Assembly: GCA_934101625.1 (NCBI GenBank)
Contig: CAKORV010000001.1
Span: 62,001-126,000, forward strand
Length of the DNA: 64,000 nt
Source: an uncultured Bacilli bacterium
GTDB taxonomy: Bacteria > Bacillota_I > Bacilli_A > RF39 > UBA660
Direction: 5' to 3'
Shown here: positions 7,815 to 17,405 of the stretch, piece by piece
Position numbering within the stretch: position 1 is the first letter of the stretch
Layout: every line of letters starts with the position of its first letter
Position numbers and translations under genes: made by a program
The notes under the pieces: model-generated
What the model saw: the letters and a program-made list of their open reading frames with translations, nothing else
The model's database searches: none
What the model was told of the DNA's origin: nothing

Positions 7815-9036
7815 TAATAAATTCTTAAAAATATTCTTGTTTATGCAACCGTTTTTAGATGTTTTAGCTGCGGTGTTAATCTATAATAATGTTGATAACT
7901 TTGTTACATCTTTGATTAGATTAGTATTTATGGGATTAATGGTTTTATATTTATATTTTGGAGAGTATGAAAATAAAAAGAAAACTTTAATATATGTATC
8001 AACTTTAATTATGACAATTATTATTCATACATTAATTATGGTATTTGATAAAGATATGAGTGTATTTATGTATGAATTTAAGAATACAATATCAACTTAT
8101 TATTTTGTATTTTTGTTGATAAGTTTAGGAGTTATTTACAAAGATAATAAAATTAGTAAGAAAGAGCTTATGTATTTGTGGATAATTTATGTTTTATTAA
8201 CATTTATACCTAATGTTCTTGGTATTGGATTCAAAAGTTATTCACATAGTAAAACAGGTATGACTGGATGGTTTTATTCAGCAAATGTAGTAGGTTCTAT
8301 ATTAGTTATTATATTACCTATAATATTGATTGAAATAAAAAAATTACCTAAGCTTTTAATAGTTATTTTAGGTGCATTGGTACTTTATAGCGTATTTAGT
8401 TTAGGAACTAAGACACCTGTTTTAGGATTAGGTATAATACTATTTTTTAATCTTTTATATTATGTTTATAAATTATTTAAATCTAAGAAAAAGAAAAGTA
8501 TTGTTATAATATTTAGCAGTTTAATATTACTTTGTGGAGTTAGTGCTTATGTGATACCTAAAACAAGCTTTTATGAAAATTTAAAAATACATTATAACTT
8601 TTTAAAAAAGAATGATGTTAAAATATTTAGTAAAGAATTTTTAGATCATTTTGTATTTAGTCAAAGGCTATCCATGGAAGAAAGAACTAGACATAATTAT
8701 AATAAAAGTCATATTCAAGAAAAGATATTTGGTATAGGTTATATAGAAAATTATAGTACAGATTCAGTTAATCTTAAAATAGTTGAAATGGATTATTTTG
8801 ATATATTTTATAGAGAAGGTATTATAGGATTTATTTTATTCTTTATACCAATTATATATATGATAGTAATGTTTTTTAAAAATAATTCTATTAATTTTGT
8901 GAGTGTTAATATGTTTATATCTATATTGTTAATAATGCTACTTGCTTTATTTCAAGGACATATATTTATTACACCTGCGATTAGTATATTTGTAGCATTA
9001 ATATTAAATATGGGAAGGAGTAAATTAAGTGAATAG
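7795..9036 (+). CDS. O-antigen ligase/polymerase-like membrane protein
   Basis: About 413 residues with 10 to 12 membrane segments and a long extracytoplasmic loop near residues 245-320. The central HSKTGMTGWFYSANVVGSIL and SLGTKTPVLGLGI segments fit the Wzy_C/O-antigen ligase family, which joins glycan repeat units outside the membrane. It overlaps the end of the acetyltransferase gene by 20 bases; ATG 7795 is preferred over 7792 by distance from GGAGAATG, but either is possible. It probably polymerises or ligates the polymer made by this locus. Confidence 0.75.
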   Translation: MKKIINNNKFLKIFLFMQPFLDVLAAVLIYNNVDNFVTSLIRLVFMGLMVLYLYFGEYENKKKTLIYVSTLIMTIIIHTLIMVFDKDMSVFMYEFKNTISTYYFVFLLISLGVIYKDNKISKKELMYLWIIYVLLTFIPNVLGIGFKSYSHSKTGMTGWFYSANVVGSILVIILPIILIEIKKLPKLLIVILGALVLYSVFSLGTKTPVLGLGIILFFNLLYYVYKLFKSKKKKSIVIIFSSLILLCGVSAYVIPKTSFYENLKIHYNFLKKNDVKIFSKEFLDHFVFSQRLSMEERTRHNYNKSHIQEKIFGIGYIENYSTDSVNLKIVEMDYFDIFYREGIIGFILFFIPIIYMIVMFFKNNSINFVSVNMFISILLIMLLALFQGHIFITPAISIFVALILNMGRSKLSE

Positions 9037-9568
9037 GTTTAAAGATATTATTATAATTGTTTTAATTAGTTGTATACTTGTATTAGCATATTTCTTGTAT
9101 AAAAATAATTCTAAAAATTGTGGAGAAGTTAGTGATGAAGAAAAATACAAATTATATGTTAATAATTATAAAAAAAGTATGAATAATTTAAATAGTAATA
9201 ATGAACAATATAGAAATATTAAAATGATTAATAGTGAAGTAGTAGGTAGTTATACATTAATGGTTAATACTAATAATGAGTTAATTTTAAATCAAGGTGG
9301 TAAGTATGAAGATTATGTGATGGCTAAAGATGTAGTTAATTTCTTTATAGTTGATGAAGGAAATGGTGGATTTAATTATGTTTACTATACTACTTTGGAT
9401 GGCTCATTATATACATTTTGTGTTGAGATGGGAGAACAAGATATAGAAAAATTAAATTTTAAATATATTGTAAATGTAATAGACAATAATATAGAGTATT
9501 CTATTGGAGATGATGGATGTACTCCTTTATTTATAGATATTCTAGGAAATGTTTATAGCAAATATTAA
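9029..9568 (+). CDS. Membrane-anchored hypothetical protein
   Basis: 179 residues from GTG 9029 with GGAAGGAG at 9013-9020. One N-terminal membrane anchor (IIIIVLISCILVLAYFLY) is followed by an extracytoplasmic domain with alternating beta-like segments and three cysteines (NCGEV, FCVEM, DDGCTP). No known family recognised. It overlaps the polymerase gene by eight bases and precedes tagO, suggesting a role in the same envelope pathway. A short AT-only hairpin spans its stop. Confidence 0.65.
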   Translation: MNRFKDIIIIVLISCILVLAYFLYKNNSKNCGEVSDEEKYKLYVNNYKKSMNNLNSNNEQYRNIKMINSEVVGSYTLMVNTNNELILNQGGKYEDYVMAKDVVNFFIVDEGNGGFNYVYYTTLDGSLYTFCVEMGEQDIEKLNFKYIVNVIDNNIEYSIGDDGCTPLFIDILGNVYSKY

Positions 9569-9623
9569 TATTTCTTTTTCTTTTATAATTTTTATAGTAT
9601 AATTAATTTAGAGGGTGATAGAA

Positions 9624-10670
9624 GTGAATTTTAATGTAAATGGACATAATGTATTTTTAATAGTGGCTGTTACTTTTGTTAGTTCAATTATATTCGTTTA
9701 TCTTAGTAAGTTGGTGGCTATTCATACTGGAATTATGGATGTTCCTAATAAAAGAAGTGCTCATAAGAAACCTACACCTTTATTAGGTGGAATTGGAATA
9801 TTTTTGTCATTTTTACTTGGATATATTTTATTTGGTAAAGAAAGTACTTTAATGTTATCTATTTTAATAGCATCATTTTTAATATTATTACTTGGTATAT
9901 TCGATGATATTAAACCAATAACGGCAAAAATTAAATTTTTAGTTCATATTTTAGTAGCATGTATTATAGTGTTTTATGGTGGTTTAAAGTTAGATTATTT
10001 TGATATGTTTAGTATAAATGCTTATTTAGGTATATGGTCTTATCCAATAACTATTTTGCTAATAGTATCAATTATAAATGCCATTAATTTAATAGATGGA
10101 TTGGATGGTTTATGTGCTGGTATAAGTTCTATTTATTTTTTAACTATTGGAATAATTGCTTTAATTTTAAATAAATTAGGTGGACTTGATATAATGCTTT
10201 CATTTATTATGTTTGGTGCTACAACAGGTTTTCTTGTTCATAATTTTCCGCCAGCTAAAATATTTATGGGAGATACAGGAAGTACTTTTTTAGGATTAAT
10301 GATAAGTGTTATTATGTTACTTGGATTCAAAACTGTTACTTTAACAAGTTTAATAATACCAATGGTACTTTTGATTTTACCTATTATTGATACTTTATTT
10401 GCTATTATAAGAAGAACTATACATAAAAGACCTATTGGTGAAGCTGATAAAGAACATATTCATCATCAATTATTAAAGAAATTAAGTACTAGAAAAACTA
10501 TTTTAATAATTTATTTTATAGATATGATATTTAGTGCTGTTACTATTTTATATAGTATTGGTTATAGAAAAGAAATGGTTATATTTTATGTGTTGTTGGC
10601 TTTTCTAATACTATTTTTAGTGTTTAAAACTAATGTTATATTTGATAATGGAAAGAAAGTGAATAAATAA
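9624..10670 (+). CDS. tagO: Undecaprenyl-phosphate sugar-1-phosphate transferase (TagO/WecA family)
   Basis: About 348 residues, polytopic. Start GTG 9624 is chosen because GAGGGTGAT (9611-9619) precedes it; GTG 9615 lies inside that site. MraY/WecA-superfamily motifs: PNKRSAHKKPTPLLGG, GIFDDIKPI, NAINLIDGLDGLCAG (catalytic Asp cluster), FMGDTGSTFLG and EHIHHQLLKK, whose HIHH is typical of the WecA/TagO branch. It loads GlcNAc-1-phosphate on the lipid carrier and so starts a teichoic acid or capsule-like polymer. Its stop overlaps the gpsA start (TAATG). Confidence 0.9.
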   Translation: MNFNVNGHNVFLIVAVTFVSSIIFVYLSKLVAIHTGIMDVPNKRSAHKKPTPLLGGIGIFLSFLLGYILFGKESTLMLSILIASFLILLLGIFDDIKPITAKIKFLVHILVACIIVFYGGLKLDYFDMFSINAYLGIWSYPITILLIVSIINAINLIDGLDGLCAGISSIYFLTIGIIALILNKLGGLDIMLSFIMFGATTGFLVHNFPPAKIFMGDTGSTFLGLMISVIMLLGFKTVTLTSLIIPMVLLILPIIDTLFAIIRRTIHKRPIGEADKEHIHHQLLKKLSTRKTILIIYFIDMIFSAVTILYSIGYRKEMVIFYVLLAFLILFLVFKTNVIFDNGKKVNK

Positions 10671-11638
10671 TGAAAGTATGTATTTTAGGGAGTGGAGCAT
10701 ATGGTCTTGCTTTAGGAAGTATTTTTAATAGAAATAAACATAATGTTGTTATGTGGACTTTTAGTAAAGAGGAAGAGAAATTATTGAAGCTAAAAAGAGA
10801 AAGTAGTAAATTACCTGGTTATATTATTCCTGATAATGTTAAGATAACAAGTAGTATTAAGAGAGCTTTAAATAAATCAAATTTAGTTGTTATAGCTGTA
10901 CCAGCTTTTGCTGTAGATAGTACTTCTAAATTGATAAGTAAGTTTATAACTAAAGATATGCATATTTTAATTGCAACTAAGGGTATTGAAAATGATACGT
11001 GTGATTTTTTGACTGATGTAGTCGAAAGATATATAAATAGTAATAAGATTGCTGTTATATCAGGACCAACTTTTGCTAGAGATATAGTATTAAATGTACC
11101 TGTTGGACTTAGTTTGGCTACTACTAATGTTAGAACTAAGAATTTTATTAAAAAAGCAATGGAAAGTGATATTGTTAAGTTAAGAGATACACAAGATGTT
11201 ATTGGTGTGCAAATCTGTGGAGCAATAAAAAATGTAATGGCAATTGCTTCAGGTATATTAGATGGAATGAATGTTACAGATTCAACAAAGGCTTTGTTTT
11301 TAACTGAAAGTTTAAATGATATTAAAGAATTAATAGATGCATTAGGTGGTAATAAGAAAACTATTCTTTCATTTAGTGGATTTGGTGATATTTTAATGAC
11401 TTGTACAAGCACTAATAGTAGAAATTTTAGTTATGGTCATTTAATTGGTGAAGGAAAGTTAGAAGAGGCTAAAATATATGGAGAAAATACAACTGTAGAA
11501 GGATTATATACTTTAAAAAGTATTAAGGAATTAATTAAAAGAGAACATGTTAAAATGCCAATAGTAGATTTAATAAGTGATATTATTATTGGAAATAAAA
11601 ATAAAGAAGAGATATTAAGATTTCTTATAGAAAAGTAA
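10670..11638 (+). CDS. gpsA: NAD(P)-dependent glycerol-3-phosphate dehydrogenase
   Basis: 322 residues. Rossmann dinucleotide motif GSGAYGLALGSIF at the N-terminus; VISGPTFARDI and CGAIKNVMAIASGI (with the catalytic Lys) are family signatures. It reduces dihydroxyacetone phosphate to sn-glycerol-3-phosphate, the precursor of phospholipids and of phosphoglycerol units in teichoic acids. It is translationally coupled to tagO, and an LTA-synthase-like gene follows. Confidence 0.95.
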   Translation: MKVCILGSGAYGLALGSIFNRNKHNVVMWTFSKEEEKLLKLKRESSKLPGYIIPDNVKITSSIKRALNKSNLVVIAVPAFAVDSTSKLISKFITKDMHILIATKGIENDTCDFLTDVVERYINSNKIAVISGPTFARDIVLNVPVGLSLATTNVRTKNFIKKAMESDIVKLRDTQDVIGVQICGAIKNVMAIASGILDGMNVTDSTKALFLTESLNDIKELIDALGGNKKTILSFSGFGDILMTCTSTNSRNFSYGHLIGEGKLEEAKIYGENTTVEGLYTLKSIKELIKREHVKMPIVDLISDIIIGNKNKEEILRFLIEK

Positions 11639-11696
11639 ATAGTGATATTTCTTTTTCTTTTTCTGTGTAGTATAATATTTAATCAGGAGATGAATT

Positions 11697-12083
11697 ATGA
11701 ATAAGTTTATAGCATTAATGTTACCTAGTAGTTTGGGTACAATTATTTATTTAAGAAATACAACTAAAGAAAATGAAAAGTTAGGAATTTATGTTTATTT
11801 ATTAAATACTTTGTTAACAAATATTATTAGCTATGTGTTTATGTATAGTGTAAAAGGAATTAAATCATTTAATTTTACTAATATGTTTACTGTTAAGTAT
11901 TCTTTGTGTAGTTTAATTATTTCTATTTTTTTAAGTATTCTTTTTGTAATAGTAAGTAAAAATATTAAATTAAATGTTGAATTTAAAGAGGTAATAAATA
12001 ATGAAGGAAAAGTTGAAGTTAGGGAAGAAAAAAATTCTAGTAAAGAAACCAAAAAAAGAAAAAATATTAAGAATAATAAATAA
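11697..12083 (+). CDS. Small membrane protein of unknown function
   Basis: 128 residues with three hydrophobic segments and a strongly basic, Lys/Glu-rich tail (KETKKRKNIKNNK). Start ATG 11697 follows CAGGAGATGAATT. A promoter-like stretch ATATTTCTTTTTCTTTT ... TAGTATAAT precedes it and recurs before tagO. Its last 83 bases overlap the LTA-synthase-like gene in another frame. No family recognised. Confidence 0.65.
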   Translation: MNKFIALMLPSSLGTIIYLRNTTKENEKLGIYVYLLNTLLTNIISYVFMYSVKGIKSFNFTNMFTVKYSLCSLIISIFLSILFVIVSKNIKLNVEFKEVINNEGKVEVREEKNSSKETKKRKNIKNNK

Positions 12084-13605
12084 TATAGTTTCTATTTTAA
12101 TATTAGTTTTAGGTATTGGAATCTTTTGTTTAAGTTTTTATATAGAGAAGTTTTTAAGTAAAGTTAGTTTTTATGAAATTGTTTATTATTTAATTAGTCC
12201 TAAAACTGGATTTGGAAGTTCAGTATTTTATGAAGGTGTTAAAGCTTGTGCTGGTTTGTTTATTTCACTTTTGATAATTTTACTTATACCTATTATAAAT
12301 AGTAAGAGAGTAAAAATAAGTTTACAAATTAGGAATAAAGATATTAAATTGTATCCGGTATTTTATAAGTATAAATTTGTATATTCTTTAATAGTGTTAG
12401 CCATGAGTGCAGTGTTTATTATGTTTAAATTAGGAGCGCATACTTATATTAAGAATAATTTAACAAGTGGAGATATTTATGAAACTAGTTATGTAAATAC
12501 TAATGAAGTTAAGATTAAGTTTCCTGAAAAGAAGAAAAATTTAATTATTTTATATCTTGAAAGTATGGAAGCTAGTTTAGTTTCTCCAGAAAATGGTGGA
12601 GTATTTAGTAAGTCAAGAATACCTGAATTAGAAAAATTAGCTTTAAATAATATTAGTTTTTCAAATACTGATAAGTTAGGTGGAGGTAATGTTGCATCAA
12701 ATGCAACCTGGACGATCGCAGCTACGGTGGCATCTACTTCTGGTACACCTGTTTTATCCGATATTGGTAATAGTTATGATAAGATAGAAAAATTTATGCC
12801 TAATGTAGTAACTTTAGGAGATGTATTAAATAAAGAAGGATATAACCTTGAACTAATTCAAGGAACAGGTAAATATTTTGCTGGAACTGATAAATATTAT
12901 ATAACACATGGTAATTATGAAATACTTGATTACTATGAAATGATAGATAGAGAATTGGTACCTGAAGGTTACTATGTTTGGGAAGGTGTTGAAGATAAAA
13001 AGGTATTAGAATTTTCTAAAGATGAAATACTTAAATTAGCAGAAGAAGAAAAACCATTTTCTGTAAGTATATTTACAATGGATACTCATTTTAAAGATGG
13101 TTATGTAGATTCTAGTTGTAGTAATAAGTTTAGTGAACATTTATCTAATGCTTATGCTTGTTCATCTAAGATGGTTAATGAATTTATCAATTGGTTAAAA
13201 AAACAAGACTTTTATAAAAATACTACTATTGTTTTAATAGGAGACCATTTGAATATGAATACTAATTATTTTAGTGAATATCCTGAATATAATAGAACTA
13301 TATATAATACTTTTATTAATTCTAGTGTTACTGATGTTAGTCATACTAAGAATAGATTATTTTCAGCATATGATTTATATCCAACAATTTTGGCTAGTGT
13401 AGGAGCAGAGATTGAAGGAGATAAGATAGGATTTGGAGTTAATTTATTTTCTGGTAAAAAGACTATGTTTGAAGAATTGGGTATAAATGAATTTAATACT
13501 GAATTATTAAAGAGAAGTACTTATTATAGTAAATATATTACTAATTATACTGAGATTGCTAAATTAAATGAAGAAAAGAATAGTAAAAATAATGTTAAGG
13601 ATTAA
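12001..13605 (+). CDS. LTA-synthase-family phosphoglycerol transferase
   Basis: 534 residues: about four N-terminal membrane segments, then a sulfatase/alkaline-phosphatase-fold extracellular domain. Visible active-site parts: LYLESMEASL (metal Glu), NATWTIAATVASTSGTP (nucleophile Thr), FTMDTHFKDG and LIGDHLNMN (metal Asp/His). The family moves glycerol-1-phosphate from phosphatidylglycerol to a polymer or glycolipid. ATG 12001 has GAGGTAATAAATA upstream, giving an 83-base overlap with the previous gene. The domain resembles LtaS/OpgB; the acceptor is not known. Confidence 0.85.
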   Translation: MKEKLKLGKKKILVKKPKKEKILRIINNIVSILILVLGIGIFCLSFYIEKFLSKVSFYEIVYYLISPKTGFGSSVFYEGVKACAGLFISLLIILLIPIINSKRVKISLQIRNKDIKLYPVFYKYKFVYSLIVLAMSAVFIMFKLGAHTYIKNNLTSGDIYETSYVNTNEVKIKFPEKKKNLIILYLESMEASLVSPENGGVFSKSRIPELEKLALNNISFSNTDKLGGGNVASNATWTIAATVASTSGTPVLSDIGNSYDKIEKFMPNVVTLGDVLNKEGYNLELIQGTGKYFAGTDKYYITHGNYEILDYYEMIDRELVPEGYYVWEGVEDKKVLEFSKDEILKLAEEEKPFSVSIFTMDTHFKDGYVDSSCSNKFSEHLSNAYACSSKMVNEFINWLKKQDFYKNTTIVLIGDHLNMNTNYFSEYPEYNRTIYNTFINSSVTDVSHTKNRLFSAYDLYPTILASVGAEIEGDKIGFGVNLFSGKKTMFEELGINEFNTELLKRSTYYSKYITNYTEIAKLNEEKNSKNNVKD

Positions 13606-13634
13606 CTACTTAGTTTGACTAGGTAGTTTTTCTT
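13604..13634 (+). terminator. Terminator after the LTA-synthase-like gene
   Basis: Ten-base stem AACTACTTAG (13604-13613) / CTAGGTAGTT (13619-13628) with one G-U pair, loop TTTGA, then a T tract. The stop codon TAA at 13603-13605 runs into the stem. Confidence 0.8.
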
Positions 13635-13673
13635 TTATTATTTTGATATAATTATAATGAATGGAGACTAAGT

Positions 13674-14603
13674 ATGAAAGATTTTATAAGTGTAATAATA
13701 CCAATTCACAATAGTGCTAAATATTTGGATAAGTGTATACAAAGTATATTGAATCAAAGTTATGTAAAATTAGAAATTTTGTGTATTTTAAATGGTTGTA
13801 CAGATAATAGTCTAGATATAGTTAGTAAATATAAAGATAGAGTTATTATTAAAGTTTTAGAAGAAGCAAGTATAAGTAAGGCGAGAAATCTTGGAATTAA
13901 AGAGAGTACTGGTGAATATATTGCATTTATTGATAGTGATGATACTATTGAGTTTACTTATTTTGAAGAATTGTATAAAAGTATTATTTATGAAAAAAGT
14001 GATTTAAGTATATGTGATATTTGTGAAGTATATGAAAATATAGATAGGGTTATATATGATAATGATTATCCTAAGAATACTATTAATAAAAGGGCTATAT
14101 TAGAAAATTTAGATAAATTTAGATTAGGGCCTGTTTATAAATTATATAAATCTAGTATTATTAAAGATAATAAAATATTATTTCCTGAGTTAAAGTATGA
14201 AGATATTTATTTTGTTTTATCTTATATATTAAAGTGTAATAGTATATCTAAAGTTAATAAAAATCTATATAATTATATTATACATTCTAATAGTGAACAA
14301 ACTACTGTTGATATGAGATTATTTGATATATTTGATGTTATTAAATTATGTGATAGTTTAACTAGTGAAAAGAGTTATTTAAATATTAAAGTTAATTTAT
14401 TATGTACTTATTCTTTAAAAACCAGGTATATGAAAGATAATAAGTTAAGAAATGAGTTTATTGAAAGAGCATATTTTGAACTCAATAATATAGAGTTTAA
14501 GAAAAGTAAATATATAAAAAAGTGTAGTTTTATTAAAAAAATTATATTAAAACATAAGAATTTGGTTAAAATTTATACTTTTTTGTATTCAAAAGTACAT
14601 TAA
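13674..14603 (+). CDS. Family 2 glycosyltransferase
   Basis: 309 residues. GT-A motifs: ISVIIPIHNSAKYL at the start, ISKARNLGIKESTGEYIAFIDSDDTI (DxD-type metal/nucleotide site), and a later YEDIYFVLSY acidic motif. Adds a sugar to a lipid-linked intermediate on the cytoplasmic side; the sugar is unknown. Preceded by its own promoter-like TTTGATATAAT (13642-13652) and ATGGAGAC site, so a transcription unit probably begins here. Confidence 0.9.
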   Translation: MKDFISVIIPIHNSAKYLDKCIQSILNQSYVKLEILCILNGCTDNSLDIVSKYKDRVIIKVLEEASISKARNLGIKESTGEYIAFIDSDDTIEFTYFEELYKSIIYEKSDLSICDICEVYENIDRVIYDNDYPKNTINKRAILENLDKFRLGPVYKLYKSSIIKDNKILFPELKYEDIYFVLSYILKCNSISKVNKNLYNYIIHSNSEQTTVDMRLFDIFDVIKLCDSLTSEKSYLNIKVNLLCTYSLKTRYMKDNKLRNEFIERAYFELNNIEFKKSKYIKKCSFIKKIILKHKNLVKIYTFLYSKVH

Positions 14604-14656
14604 AAATTGATTAAAGTGATTAAAAAAGTTATAATAATATATGTAAAGGAGTAAAG

Positions 14657-15457
14657 ATGATTAAAGCAATATTAGCAAATTTTAAGAAGTATTCGTTTCT
14701 TATGAGTCAAATGATTATGAGAGACTTTAAAGTTAAATATAAAAGAAGTGTACTTGGGGTAATGTGGAGTTTGTTATATCCTGTATTGATGATGGCTGTT
14801 ATGGCACTTGTATTTTCTAATATGTTTAAGTTTAAAGTAGAAGGAGTAAATTATTTAGTATATTTAATGACTGGTCTTGTTATGTTTAACTATTTTAGTG
14901 AGGCGTCTACTAGTGCGATGTCATCAGTTATATCAAACTTTTCGTTAATTAATAAAGTTTATATACCGAAATATATATTTCCATTATCTAAGTGTTTATT
15001 TGTAGGTATTAACTTTTTATTAACATTGATACCACTATTTATTATAATTTTAGTAACTGGTACACCTGAAACTAGATGTGTTATTAACATTTATTATTTA
15101 TTACTTCCATATGCGATTTTGTGTATGTTTGTATTTACTATTGGTATAGGATTTATATTGTCTACAATAGCAGTTTTCTTTAGAGATATATTATATATTT
15201 ATGGAATAGTTATGACTATTTGGAATTATTTTACACCTGTATTTTATGATTTAAGTATTTTACCGGTTAAATTACAAGCATTTTTTAAATTTAATCCTTT
15301 GTATCAATTTATTAATTTTGTAAGAACTATTATACTTTATGGTCAAATTCCAAGTGTAGAAAATTTCTTGGGTTGTGCATTTTATGCAGTATTTGCATTT
15401 TTCTTAGGTTGTGTAATATTTAAGAAGAATCAAGATAAATTTGTTTATTACTTATAG
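14657..15457 (+). CDS. ABC-2 type polysaccharide/teichoic acid export permease (TagG/Wzm type)
   Basis: 266 residues with six membrane segments. The N-terminal [23 protein letters not shown] is characteristic of the ABC2-membrane permeases exporting undecaprenyl-linked polymers, and [14 protein letters not shown] is the usual C-terminal motif. Start ATG 14657 follows AAAGGAG. It pairs with the ATPase gene next to it to flip the finished or partly finished polymer across the membrane. Confidence 0.9.
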   Translation: MIKAILANFKKYSFLMSQMIMRDFKVKYKRSVLGVMWSLLYPVLMMAVMALVFSNMFKFKVEGVNYLVYLMTGLVMFNYFSEASTSAMSSVISNFSLINKVYIPKYIFPLSKCLFVGINFLLTLIPLFIIILVTGTPETRCVINIYYLLLPYAILCMFVFTIGIGFILSTIAVFFRDILYIYGIVMTIWNYFTPVFYDLSILPVKLQAFFKFNPLYQFINFVRTIILYGQIPSVENFLGCAFYAVFAFFLGCVIFKKNQDKFVYYL

Positions 15458-15467
15458 TGGAGGTCTT

Positions 15468-16202
15468 ATGATTGATTTAAAGAATGTAACAATGAAGTTT
15501 AATTTAGGTATTGAAAAAAATAATTCTTTTAAGGAAACATTTATTAATATGTTTAATTCTAAAAAAGAAAAACCAGTTCCATTTTATGCCTTGAAGGATG
15601 TAAGTTTTCATGTTAGTCCAAGTGAAGTTGTTGGGATAATAGGAAAAAATGGTGCGGGTAAGAGTACATTATTAAAGATTGTTAGTGGTGTTATGAAACC
15701 AACTAAAGGGAAAGTAACAGTTGGGGGATCTATTTCTCCGATGATAGAACTTGGTGCAGGTTTTGATATGGAACTTACAGCTAGAGAAAATATATTTTTA
15801 AATGGAGCGGTTTTGGGTTATTCAAAACAATTCTTAGAAGATAAGTTTGAAGAAATAGTGGAATTTTCTGAACTTAGAGATTTTTTAGATGTTCCAATTA
15901 AAAACTTTTCTTCTGGTATGGTTGCAAAACTAGCATTTTCAATTGCGACAATTGTAAATCCAGAAATATTAATAGTAGATGAAATATTAAGTGTTGGAGA
16001 TATTAAGTTTCAAGAAAAAAGTAGAAATAAAATGATGGAAATGATTAAAGGTGGAACTACTGTACTAATAGTAAGTCATTCGCTTGAGCAAATTAAAGAA
16101 TTGTGTACTAAAGTTATTTGGCTTGAACATGGTAAGATTGTTGATATAGGAGATCCTATTAAAGTATGTGATGAATTTGCTAAAAAAACCTTGGGGGCAT
16201 AA
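15468..16202 (+). CDS. Polymer-export ABC transporter ATPase (TagH/Wzt type)
   Basis: About 244 residues from ATG 15468 (GTGGAGGTCTT before it). Walker [16 protein letters not shown], signature [15 protein letters not shown] and Walker [13 protein letters not shown]. The stretch [25 protein letters not shown] is typical of polysaccharide-export ATPases. No C-terminal carbohydrate-binding domain as in some Wzt proteins. Partner of the permease upstream. Confidence 0.92.
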   Translation: MIDLKNVTMKFNLGIEKNNSFKETFINMFNSKKEKPVPFYALKDVSFHVSPSEVVGIIGKNGAGKSTLLKIVSGVMKPTKGKVTVGGSISPMIELGAGFDMELTARENIFLNGAVLGYSKQFLEDKFEEIVEFSELRDFLDVPIKNFSSGMVAKLAFSIATIVNPEILIVDEILSVGDIKFQEKSRNKMMEMIKGGTTVLIVSHSLEQIKELCTKVIWLEHGKIVDIGDPIKVCDEFAKKTLGA

Positions 16203-17402
16203 ATGATTGAAAAGATTACTTATTATTATAAAAATAATGGATTATTAAGAACTTGTAAATGGTTATTTTTTAAACCATGGAATATTCTAAGTAAAAAAAT
16301 TAATATATATAAAAGCATTAATTTAAAAAATGGTAATATAAAAGATATTTCTAATATAAAAGAAAAAAGAGTTTTTATTTTTGCGGGTGTTCCATATTTT
16401 GATATTGGTGGAGGACAAAGAAGTAGTCAGTTGGCTAAAGAATTTAATAAACTAGGTTATGACGTTATTTATATTTATAATACTCCTAGTAATGAAAGTA
16501 AAATTTATAAATTAGAGTTTCCTACTGTAATTCATAAATATATAAAAAAGTTTAGTATAGAAGAATATAAAGAATTAATCAAAAAAAATGATATGGTTAT
16601 TTTTGAGGTACCAAGTAAAAATTATTTAGAATATTTAGAATTATCACGTTTAAATAATTTAAAAATTGTGTATGAGAATATTGATAATTGGGAAAGTTTA
16701 GGTAAAGATTTTCTTGATAAAGAGGTTTTAAAAAATTTTTTGTCTAATGTAGATTTAATAACTGCAACAGCAAAACCTTTAAAAGAACAAATAGATAATT
16801 ATTTAAAGGAATTTAAAATTAAAGATAAAAAAGTTATATATTTAGCTAATGCAGTAAATGATAATTTATTTGATCCAGATAAACCATATGACATGCCTAA
16901 TGATTTGATTTTAGGAAATAAAACTTTTTTGTATTATGGTTCTTTATGGGGATCATGGTTTGATTGGGATATTATTAAAGAAATATCTTCGTTGGATAAA
17001 AATTATAAAATATATTTAATAGGTGATGATAGAAATATAGATAGTATTAAAAATAATTTAAGTAAAAATGTTGTCTTTTTAGGTCTTAAAAAGCAAAGTG
17101 AGTTACCTGCTTATTTAAAATATGTTGATTATGCCTTGTTACCTTTTAAGACTGATACAATTGGCAATTATGTATCTCCACTTAAAATATTTGAGTATAT
17201 ATCTATGAATAAAAATGTAATCGCAACATGTTTACCGGATATTGTGGGATATCCAAACACATATTTTGTTAGGAATATTAAAGACTTAAAAGAAATAATA
17301 AAAGAAGATAAAGAAGTAGATATTGTAAAAAGAAATGAATTTATAAAAAATAATAATTGGAATAATAGAGTTTCAGTTATTATTAAAGAATTAGAGGTGT
17401 AA
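16203..17402 (+). CDS. Glycosyltransferase, GT-B fold
   Basis: 399 residues starting one base after the ATPase stop. A GT4-like fold: N-terminal FIFAGVPYFDIGGGQRSSQLA (acceptor domain) and C-terminal LPFKTDTIGNYVSPLKIFEYISMNK (nucleotide-sugar site with the E-x7-E-like pattern). Relatives such as TuaH act in teichuronic acid or capsule synthesis. Similar to the 20,426 gene, which shares the VSPxKxxEYxxx motif. Sugar specificity unknown. Confidence 0.8.
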   Translation: MIEKITYYYKNNGLLRTCKWLFFKPWNILSKKINIYKSINLKNGNIKDISNIKEKRVFIFAGVPYFDIGGGQRSSQLAKEFNKLGYDVIYIYNTPSNESKIYKLEFPTVIHKYIKKFSIEEYKELIKKNDMVIFEVPSKNYLEYLELSRLNNLKIVYENIDNWESLGKDFLDKEVLKNFLSNVDLITATAKPLKEQIDNYLKEFKIKDKKVIYLANAVNDNLFDPDKPYDMPNDLILGNKTFLYYGSLWGSWFDWDIIKEISSLDKNYKIYLIGDDRNIDSIKNNLSKNVVFLGLKKQSELPAYLKYVDYALLPFKTDTIGNYVSPLKIFEYISMNKNVIATCLPDIVGYPNTYFVRNIKDLKEIIKEDKEVDIVKRNEFIKNNNWNNRVSVIIKELEV

Positions 17403-17405
17403 GAC

